Shown: piece after piece, positions 57,767 through 64,000 of the stretch
How positions within the stretch are numbered: position 1 is the first letter of the stretch
Layout of the letters: each line of letters begins with the position of its first letter
Assembly: GCA_009731375.1 (NCBI GenBank)
Contig: BJOX01000142.1
Coordinates: 109,637-173,636 of the forward strand
Source of the DNA: Paulinella micropora
Lineage: Eukaryota; Cercozoa; Imbricatea; Euglyphida
Reading direction: 5' to 3'
Length of the DNA stretch: 64,000 bases
Notes under the pieces: generated by a model
Databases searched by the model: none
What the model saw: the letters and a program-made list of their open reading frames with translations, nothing else
What the model was told of the DNA's origin: nothing
Program-made: the position numbers and the translations under genes

Positions 57767-57923
57767 AATTGCGCTCCCAATCTCAAATATATTTGAGATA
57801 TCCCGCTTATTCTAAAAAATCGTTTTTTATCAATATCTCAAACATGTTTGAGATTATCGGGAATGAGCGTTATGTTGAATTTTCATTCAAAATTCAACAT
57901 TGGATGAAAGTGTAGTTGATAAA
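57761..57923. terminator. Nested hairpins at the polymerase 3' end (copy B family)
   Basis: TTTTAGAAT (57761) pairs with ATTCTAAAA (57809) around an inner palindrome, TCTCAAATATATTTGAGA. Next are TCTCAAACATGTTTGAGA (57836-57853) and GTTGAATTTT/AAAATTCAAC (57874-57898), enclosed by TTTATCAA/TTGATAAA (57826 and 57916). The outer stem overlaps the stop codon. The same outer stem with different inner palindromes recurs at 60292 and 63212. Confidence 0.6.
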
Positions 57924-57953
57924 TATCAATTAATTAATTTCTTTTCTATAAAG

Positions 57954-57967
57954 TATATACCCTATAC
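57954..57967 (+). promoter_or_regulatory. TATATACCCTATAC box before the DUF3820-like gene
   Basis: TATATACCCTATAC ends 6 bases before ATG 57974. The TATATACCCTA core also precedes the copy A paralogue (minus strand, 33463-33453). Shared sequence at homologous starts suggests a conserved promoter. Confidence 0.45.
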
Positions 57968-57973
57968 TATACT

Positions 57974-58261
57974 ATGACCACCCTCACCAGACTATGTGAA
58001 AAGTTTGAGAAACTCTCTATTGAAAATAAAAAAGAAACATTTTCTCTTACCGATGTTAAAAAGATAATTACTGACGAAATCCAAATGATTGAAAATGCAC
58101 GGGCAGGCGAGCCAAGGGATATTTTTCCATTTGGGAAGTATCGCGGGAAGAAGGTTCAAGATATCGCGCTTATTGATAAGCCATATCTTGAATGGGTTAT
58201 GAAACAGCCGTGATTTGAGAAATTTACAGACATTAAAAGTGAAGTAAAAAAATATATTTGA
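57974..58261 (+). pseudogene. DUF3820-like small protein (copy B), TGA inside
   Basis: 95 codons to the final stop, with an in-frame TGA at 58211 after KQP. MTTLTRLCEKF at the start is identical to the copy A protein, and FPFGKYRGKKVQDIALID and PYLEWVMKQ follow. The TGA stands where the copy A protein has Trp-Cys or similar residues, so a Trp codon may have mutated. Function unknown. Confidence 0.65.
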
Positions 58262-58293
58262 CAAAAATTATTTTGTGGTATATATTATATAAG

Positions 58294-58743
58294 ATGACTG
58301 ACCTGAGCACCAAACAGGACTACTTAAATAAAATTGAAAAATGGAACATTGACAGCGAAATTAAAAAGCCAACAATTAAATTGACTAAACCTGACATTGT
58401 ATCTTTCTATGAGCAATACAAGCCAAGAGATGACAATGTTAAAGTTGTTATGCCATCCAATGTTGATTTGCAAGATAAATCAACATTTGCCACATTAACG
58501 AAAATGACGGAGGATGAACCAAGCAAATCGTTGTTTTGGACTACCTCCAAAACAACAATACCATTTAAGGCAACTGATTTAAAAGAGACATTTACCGAAA
58601 TAAAGGCTAATTTAGGAGAGGAGATAGCAAATGCTACTGCCGTAGGTTGTACAGCAAATGTGAGTGAACCCACTTGTGTAGATGAAGAGATAGCACAGCA
58701 CGAAGCGGATATTTTTCTTCAATATGGTATGTATAAAAAATGA
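58294..58743 (+). CDS. Conserved viral protein of unknown function (copy B)
   Basis: 149 residues from ATG 58294, preceded by TATATTATATAAG. Homologous to 14971-15621 of copy A in its first ~110 residues (DYLNKIEKW, KPDIVSFYEQY, FKATDLKET). The end differs and carries several Cys and acidic residues. In copy A the gene follows the primase-helicase; here it follows the polymerase and DUF3820 genes, so its location is not conserved. Confidence 0.6.
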   Translation: MTDLSTKQDYLNKIEKWNIDSEIKKPTIKLTKPDIVSFYEQYKPRDDNVKVVMPSNVDLQDKSTFATLTKMTEDEPSKSLFWTTSKTTIPFKATDLKETFTEIKANLGEEIANATAVGCTANVSEPTCVDEEIAQHEADIFLQYGMYKK

Positions 58744-58841
58744 AAATTGAAGATGTTGCTAAGATTGATAAACCATACCTTGAACATTTAATTCAAGATC
58801 CTTATTTTATTAACAAAGATGCGGTAAAAAAATATCTATAG
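58740..58841 (+). pseudogene. C-terminal scrap of a second DUF3820-like gene
   Basis: 33 residues, MKIEDVAKIDKPYLEHLIQD then a Lys-rich end, matching the last third of the copy A protein at 33150-33425. It overlaps the preceding stop (ATGA). It shows that DUF3820-like genes were duplicated or recombined here. Confidence 0.55.
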
Positions 58842-58940
58842 ATATTTTATAAATTAGACTTTCGTCTGCGACTTTTCGTCTATTTCTAAAACATCGTTTT
58901 ACGATGTAATACTTTTTTTATTTTTAAATCCGATGTTTGT

Positions 58941-58998
58941 GGAAGGGGCTATGCCCCTTTCCAAACCCGCGGGGGTATGGTAGGGGGTTTCACCCCCT
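58941..58998. terminator. GC-rich hairpins between convergent genes (copy B)
   Basis: GGAAGGGGCTATGCCCCTTTCC (58941-58962) and AGGGGGTTTCACCCCCT (58982-58998) lie between the ends of the plus-strand genes and of the minus-strand structural gene (59052). They resemble the GGGGC-type hairpins of copy A at its lipase/polymerase boundary. Confidence 0.5.
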
Positions 58999-59051
58999 CC
59001 AAACACACGAAAGCGTAGCGAGAGTGTGAATTTCAAATATCTATTGGTCTT

Positions 59052-60286
59052 CTATATAAAATTAGCGATAATATTGACATTTCCACCATTATTAGAAGTG
59101 GAAACTGATTTCTGTGTACAAGTTAATACATCACTTGGAGACAGATAAATATCATAATTTCTTAGATTGATTTGTTGTGTTGAATTAGCATTAATATAAA
59201 TTTTAAAAATCGTCGTTCCGTTGGCGATGGCAGTTGCTGTTGTGTCAGTATCAACTATTGAATATTTCGTATCTACATCAGTATACACTGCTCCAGTTAA
59301 TGTTCCATTCATCACCATTCTTACTATATTTGTTTTTCCGTCTTCATTACTAATACTTATCAATGACGGATATACTAATGAATAATTGTCGAAGTTAGCA
59401 CCACCACTATCATATTTTGCCTTATTTCTTATACTCAATATTGGTCTTTCTGTAGTGTGTGCAACTTCACTACCCTCAATTGAATTGGTTATGCTGGTAT
59501 TTATTACATTTGACCCCTCAATGAATAAACTGGCACTCGCTGTTTTAAGAATTTGTATTCCAGTCGCTGCATCATTTTTCATTACTGCTGTAAAGGGTAA
59601 TGTCGTATTTCGCAGGCTTACACCATTATTAGCATTCGCATACTCAATCATATGAACTAATTGAAATAATCCTGTTATGGGATTTTCAATATAAAACTTA
59701 ATAGCACCAAACCCGAGATACTGGAATTGAATTTGAAATACATTTCCTGTGCTCCAGACTAAGTTTGGCATAGCATAATTTCCATCGCACGGGTCATCCC
59801 AGTCTTTTTGGTCAATATTATCTACGACACCTCCTTTACAATGTGCAATACTCATTCCATCTTGATTTTTGTGAAAATAAAATCCATCAACAAGCCCATT
59901 TCCTATTCCAATAATGAATAGTAATCTTTTGTATCATCTGTTGTCCATATAGCAGTAAAGCGGGCAAGGACACCTGTTCCAGTTCTATATTTTATTCTCC
60001 TTTTACTTACCAATCTAGCATCCGCCGTCGTATTCGCTTCAGTTTTCAATTCAGCCATATTATCCAAAAATGACACAGACGATTTTGTTTTTGTTTTTGC
60101 CCATATCCTAGTATTAATAGTATATGGAAAGATTTCCTGTAAAACTGGTGTTAATTGACCTACTACTGCTTCGCCAAAAGCGGTTTTTGAATGATTTGTT
60201 TCAATATTACCATCATATCCAACACTGACATTTATAAATTCTCCGTCAGGATTTTCTGCGATTAAGTTTCTCTGGTGAGTTTTCAT
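59052..60286 (-). pseudogene. Second conserved structural protein (copy B)
   Basis: Frames 60286-59903 and 59855-59052 with a shift near 59.88 kb; about 410 residues. It starts MKTHQRNLIAENPDGEF and has FQIQFQYLGFGAIKFYIENP, HMIEYANANNGVSLRNTTLPF and NNGGNVNIIANF, matching copy A gene 31840-33093. It sits downstream of the major capsid gene in both copies. Beta-rich; probably a virion surface component. Confidence 0.5.
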
Positions 60287-60291
60287 TGATA

Positions 60292-60430
60292 TTTGAGAAT
60301 TGCGATCAATCTGACTGATCGTCAGATATCTCTCTTATTCTCAAACGTCGTTTATATAAACAAAAAAAAAAAAAAACTAATTTTTTTTTTAATTTTTTGT
60401 TTTGGCTGATAATCTCAAACATGTTTGAGA
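60292..60430. terminator. Hairpins between major capsid and structural genes (copy B family)
   Basis: TTTGAGAAT (60292-60300) pairs with ATTCTCAAA (60337-60345) around TCTGAC/GTCAGA (60310-60326). TCTCAAACATGTTTGAGA is at 60413-60430, just after the capsid stop on the minus strand. A/T runs lie between. Same architecture as at 57761 and 63212. Confidence 0.6.
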
Positions 60431-60433
60431 TAT

Positions 60434-61898
60434 TTATGAAATGGAAATTATATTTGCCTTAACCTTAACCTCCCGCTGAGTGATTGCTACACTTACGTGC
60501 TGATGAGCATTATTCTGTGTAGTGCTAATGAACTCCCATCGCCTCTCATTGGAAAGGTCAAGCCCGCTAACTTCATTTTGGTCTTTGCTCCACAGCGGGC
60601 GGGTATTATCCCAAGTATCAAACCAGGACCAGTTGTATTGATACACATTTGAATTCATTAAAACAGAACCTTCAAGTTTAGGTTTCAAGCACATATAATC
60701 TTCAAAACTAGCGGAAAATATTTCAAATTCCTGAAGTCGTGCCTCGTCAAGTGTGGTGTGAAAACTGGTAGTCTTAGCGTTTGCTCTGTTATCAATATCA
60801 TAATCAGTATTCTTGTTTTCTGTGTTGTTAAAGAGTGTGTGATAAATTTTCTTCAACCTTTTACCATGTCCCCTATCAAAGCGGAGAATGATATTTTGTG
60901 TAGTGGATTGAGCAATGGAATTTTTATAAACATAAGGATAATCAATATTAAAACTCATACCTTCAGCACTCACCACCTTTGTTGAATTGATTGAATGACA
61001 TCGGGATTAGTCTCTACCGCAAGGAACAAGTTAAGATTAGAAACACTTACATTACCAGCAGCAGCAACAAGCGCTCCGCCAGCAATTGATAAGGGGTCGT
61101 TAATGTAATAATAAATTTTAGGGGTCTGTTGCCACACAATCTGCATATTCAAAATCTCTGAAAACATAATAGTCTTATCAAGAGCAAAAATAGTATTGTA
61201 AAGCATACCCAGATTTATCTTAACACTGATGGCAGGCTCAGCAGAAGTAATAGAACCGCCAGAGAAATACTTAGGCTCGTTGTAAGCGACATTGACGACA
61301 AAGAGTTGCCCACTTCCATCCGCGATACAGGCATCATTATGGCGACGGGCATTAACAACAGGTTCACCAAACATAGCCTTACACTAACGGCAACATCTCC
61401 ACCTACATCTGTCATTGTTGTTCTAAAAGCCTCCTTTACTATTTGCGAAGTTGAGATATTAATCTTACTATCAGCATTACACTTTTGAAGCATACATCCC
61501 GCACCACTTCCATTATCGTGGTGTTCAAGTGTCAGAAAGTCCTTCATAGAAGTTTCAGCCTTCTAAATAATCTTTGTAAAATTACCAACTTCATTTACAT
61601 CACACAGATAAACACCGCTACGGGTTTGAAGTTGAATTTGTCTAATAGGAGCCAGACAATCCATATAGCATTTGTTATAGTTCGCTGCAATTGCTGGTGG
61701 TGCATAAGTAAAACTCAAGACAGAGCGAGCTAAGTTAAATGGTCTGCTGATAAGGTCAAAGTTGCTTTCTTGTCCTCCTGGGGTAGTAACATTAATAGCT
61801 CCCGCACCTTCTCGCGGAGTTAGTTTATTCAAACGATACGAAGCACTGATGTAGTCAGTTCTAGAAAAGTCTAGTTCGCCTCCGTGTTGAGTTGGCAT
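60434..61898 (-). pseudogene. Major capsid protein candidate (copy B)
   Basis: Minus-strand pieces 61898-61563, 61547-61215, 61374-60970 and 60976-60434 form one ~485-residue protein with breaks near 61.56, 61.37 and 60.97 kb. It starts MPTQHGGELDFSRTDYISAS and shares with copy A the LNKLTPREG, SNFDLISRPFNLARSVLSF, DCLAPIRQIQL, VWQQTPKIYYY and FLAVETNPDVIQSIQQ segments. Same assignment and caveats as for copy A: probable double-jelly-roll capsid protein, from length, conservation and position. Confidence 0.6.
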
Positions 61899-61990
61899 TT
61901 TGTTTTTAGGTTTTTTGGCAGTTGTGAAAATTAACTAATTCACTGGAATATATTTATAGAAAAAATAAATAATTCTAAAATTAAAATTAA

Positions 61991-63166
61991 TTACCTCACC
62001 TTTAACAAATTAAAAAATGATGTAAATAAATTAAAATAATTAGTCTCTCTGTAAATCAACAATGTCATAACGACTCCCAAACCATTACGATTTATAGCCT
62101 GATCGTTTTCGTCTGTAAGATAAAAGCGATACACATTATTTGAACTGGCGGATAATTTCTTACCATACTCAGACCCACTTCCGTCGTATATGACGGCTCC
62201 AAATGGAATTTCGTTGGCTGTGTATATTTCTTGTAGCACATGATTATCTCCTTCACCAACTAAGTCTGATTGAAGGTATAAAGTCTTTTCGCCAGTTAGA
62301 ATAATTACGTTTGGTGATTTAATAAAATCATTAGCAAAGAAATATGTTGAATTTCTATCAAAACCCATTACTTCGTGAATACGGGTATCACCATCAAATA
62401 TAAGCCTCGGTTGAATTCCTTTATTTTCTGGCACACTGAATGTTAATTTACCATCCTCTGGGTCTATGTTGGTATTATTACTGGATACCACATAAGTATA
62501 ATTATTTGGGCTGTCTGCGGTTAGCACCTCCGACAACTTATTTTTTAGTTTGTTCATTGTGTAGTTTCCATCTGGTATCGTAATTAAAGCCTCATACCCG
62601 TCTTCGCTAAGTGTAAAAGTATTATATGGTGAAGCCACAGAGTAATATGACTTCGGCACATAGATATGAAGAATTTTACAATGTGTGGGATTCTGGTATC
62701 GTAATTAAAGCCTCATACCCGTCTTCGCTAAGTGTAAAAGTATTATATGGTGAAGCCACAGAGTAATATGACTTCGGCACATAGATATGAAGAATTTTAC
62801 AATGTGTGGGATTGTGGTATCGTAATTAAAGCCTCATACCCGTCTTCGCTAAGTGTAAAAGTATTATATGGTGAAGCCACAGAGTAATATGACTTCGGCA
62901 CATAGATATGAAGAATTTTACAATGTGTGGGATTCTGGTATCGTAATTAAAGCCTCATACCCGTCTTCGCTAAGTGTAAAAGTATTATATGGTGAAGCCA
63001 CAGAGTAATATGACTTCGGCACATAGATATGAAGAATTTTACAATGTGTGGGATTGTCTAACCCCTTCATATTGACTTCGTGTGTAAAGTCGCTGTCTGT
63101 GCCAGTAATGCTATTTTTGCTGTTGATATAGTAAATACCCGAACTTCTTCCTCCCTTATAGTCCAT
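61991..63166 (-). pseudogene. Penton-like minor capsid protein (copy B)
   Basis: Start MDYKGGRSSGIYYINSKN at 63166. The frame is interrupted by a 121-bp tandem array (62573-63056) and resumes to 61991 as an open frame of 222 residues from 62659. Shares HIYVPKSYYSVASPYNTF, ALITIPDGNY, SNVYRFYLTDEND and VVMTLLIYRETN with copy A. Since 121 is not a multiple of 3, each extra unit shifts the frame, so the gene is inactive as assembled. With one unit it would match the copy A gene in length. Confidence 0.65.
62573..63056. repeat. 121-bp tandem repeat, four units, inside the penton gene
   Basis: TGGTATCGTAATTAAAGCCT starts units at 62573, 62694, 62815 and 62936, each 121 bp. The units are almost identical; the junction alternates between GATTC and GATTG. 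The unit is part of the penton coding sequence (the HIYVPKSYYSV to ITIP segment). Confidence 0.95.
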
Positions 63167-63211
63167 TGTTATATTATTAAATATTTTTTTTTACGATGTT
63201 TATGAATGATA

Positions 63212-63324
63212 TTTTAGAATATCGCTTCTATCTGGCTAATCGCCAGATTTCTCGCTTATTCTAAAACATCGATGTTTATCAACAAACGAGAATGAGTGAA
63301 ACGAATGAGAGTGTAGTTGATAAA
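63212..63324. terminator. Hairpins between penton and protease genes (copy B family)
   Basis: TTTTAGAAT (63212-63220) pairs with ATTCTAAAA (63258-63266) around TCTGGC/GCCAGA (63231-63247). Then GTTTATCAAC (63274) pairs with GTTGATAAA (63316). It lies just past the protease stop codon on the minus strand. Third instance of this family. Confidence 0.6.
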
Positions 63325-63346
63325 TATCAGCGAATGAAAGCGATGC

Positions 63347-63991
63347 TCATAAAAAGGTGTCAAAACCATACCCATTCTGTGCTTTTAATTTCTCCGCTTC
63401 TTCTTGTAGGTCTGTATATCCACTAGCAAACTTAAACCTGTTTCCTTTCGCCCGCTCCATTAAAAACCTCATACTATGCCAACCGCACGTGTCTGATGTG
63501 TTTGATTGTTGTTTTACTTGATTAACCTTCATTAACAAATAACTATCTGGATTACTTCGGTCAATTAGCCGTTTCATTTGTTGTTGAAAGTCTTCTGTTG
63601 GCTCATGAAGTGCTAAAGGGTCATACACTTTGACGCTCCTGTCTTTATCTAGACTTATCCATGCTGCGATCCAATGAGACCCTGCTTGCTTGTGATTGTC
63701 CAAATTCATAATAAATCCGTATCGTTTTCTGTTTCCTGGCTTCAACTTATAGATTTCATCACTGGCTATTGCTCCGAGATACCATCCATATTTTTTCATT
63801 ATGTCGTCTATTTCATTAGTCATTAGTCCCCGCCCCTCACCCAGTTGCTCTTCTGGCTGTTGCTCGTTATCTCCAACTGGTTGGAGATTTGGTGGTTGCT
63901 GTGGCTCTGGTTGCTGTGGCTCCGCAGAACTTGTGCTCGGGGGTGGTGCTACATACGTCGGTTGTGTCTCCGCTGGTTGTGTATTTGTCAT
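63347..63991 (-). CDS. Adenain-like (C48-type) maturation protease (copy B)
   Basis: 214 residues, intact, start ATG 63991. The first ~65 residues are Pro/Gln-rich and disordered. The catalytic domain has His in GSHWIAAWIS, Asp in VKVYDPLALH, and the Gln ... Cys pair in VKQQSNTSDTCGWHSMRFL. This His-Asp/Glu-Gln-Cys order is that of adenovirus-type and Ulp1-like cysteine proteases, which mature capsid proteins in adenoviruses, Polintons and related viruses. It follows the penton gene in the minus-strand structural cluster. The copy A version survives only as its last ~40 codons at 28432-28560. The packaging ATPase gene would be expected just beyond the right end of the window. Confidence 0.85.
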   Translation of the reverse strand: MTNTQPAETQPTYVAPPPSTSSAEPQQPEPQQPPNLQPVGDNEQQPEEQLGEGRGLMTNEIDDIMKKYGWYLGAIASDEIYKLKPGNRKRYGFIMNLDNHKQAGSHWIAAWISLDKDRSVKVYDPLALHEPTEDFQQQMKRLIDRSNPDSYLLMKVNQVKQQSNTSDTCGWHSMRFLMERAKGNRFKFASGYTDLQEEAEKLKAQNGYGFDTFL

Positions 63992-64000
63992 TTCAAATAT

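Noticed and set aside
12477-58261. Use of a variant genetic code to explain in-frame stops
   Set aside because: All three stop codons interrupt viral genes, frameshifts are also frequent, and intact genes (lipase, protease) end at ordinary stops. Decay explains the pattern better.
62573-63056. CRISPR-like or regulatory tandem array
   Set aside because: Units are contiguous without spacers and are pieces of the penton coding sequence.

Overview
The window is eukaryotic nuclear DNA. It holds two decayed integrated DNA viruses of the Polinton / polinton-like / adintovirus type, several GC-richer mobile-element-like segments, two tRNA-derived SINE copies, exon-like host sequence and many long microsatellites. 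Evidence for a eukaryote: a SINE with pol III A and B boxes, exon-like blocks bounded by AG acceptors and GT donors, long (TTA)n, (TATG)n, (CT)n and (GAA)n arrays, and unresolved N gaps. I cannot name the host species.

Layout. 1-9.4 kb: repeat-ridden minus-strand coding remnants with PHD-like zinc fingers, a DOT1-like methyltransferase fragment, a Pro/Ala repeat protein and an OTU-like protease, with large internal duplications. 9.4-10.7 kb: G-rich tracts, a nearly perfect 389-bp inverted repeat and a TGCGAC repeat cluster. 10.8-38.0 kb: viral copy A. It carries small basic and zinc-binding proteins, an AEP primase-SF3 helicase, an S74-type fibre, a membrane protein, a PLA2-like virion protein and a truncated packaging ATPase. 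After a 5.4-kb block of non-viral DNA (23.06-28.43 kb) it continues with the tail of an adenain-like protease, a penton-like minor capsid protein, a GIY-YIG gene, a major capsid candidate, a second structural protein, a DUF3820-like protein, a lipase and a minus-strand protein-primed DNA polymerase. 38-41 kb: microsatellites. 41-45.6 kb: an element whose reading frames encode a ubiquitin-specific protease followed by an AlkB-like dioxygenase, split by one apparent +1 shift. 45.6-48.7 kb: repeats and two SINEs. 48.9-53.7 kb: a second decayed element with a GIY-YIG nuclease. 54.0-64.0 kb: viral copy B. It has a zinc-finger protein, a basic protein, a different type-B DNA polymerase and DUF3820-like genes on the plus strand, then the structural protein, major capsid, penton and protease genes on the minus strand. 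Copy B runs off the end of the window.

The viral genes form a recognisable set. The polymerase and primase-helicase replicate the genome. Major capsid, penton, protease and ATPase build and fill the particle. The fibre, PLA2-like protein and lipase probably act at entry. In both copies the polymerase gene converges on the structural cluster, and gene order is largely conserved. Both copies are broken by stops and frameshifts, so they are fossils or near-fossils.

The most interesting signals are: (1) the USP-AlkB coding unit; (2) gene-end hairpins, with a different hairpin family in each viral copy at equivalent 3' ends; (3) a hairpin repeat inserted in frame inside the copy A polymerase; (4) different polymerase lineages behind related capsid modules; (5) replacement of the ATPase-protease junction of copy A by exon-like DNA.
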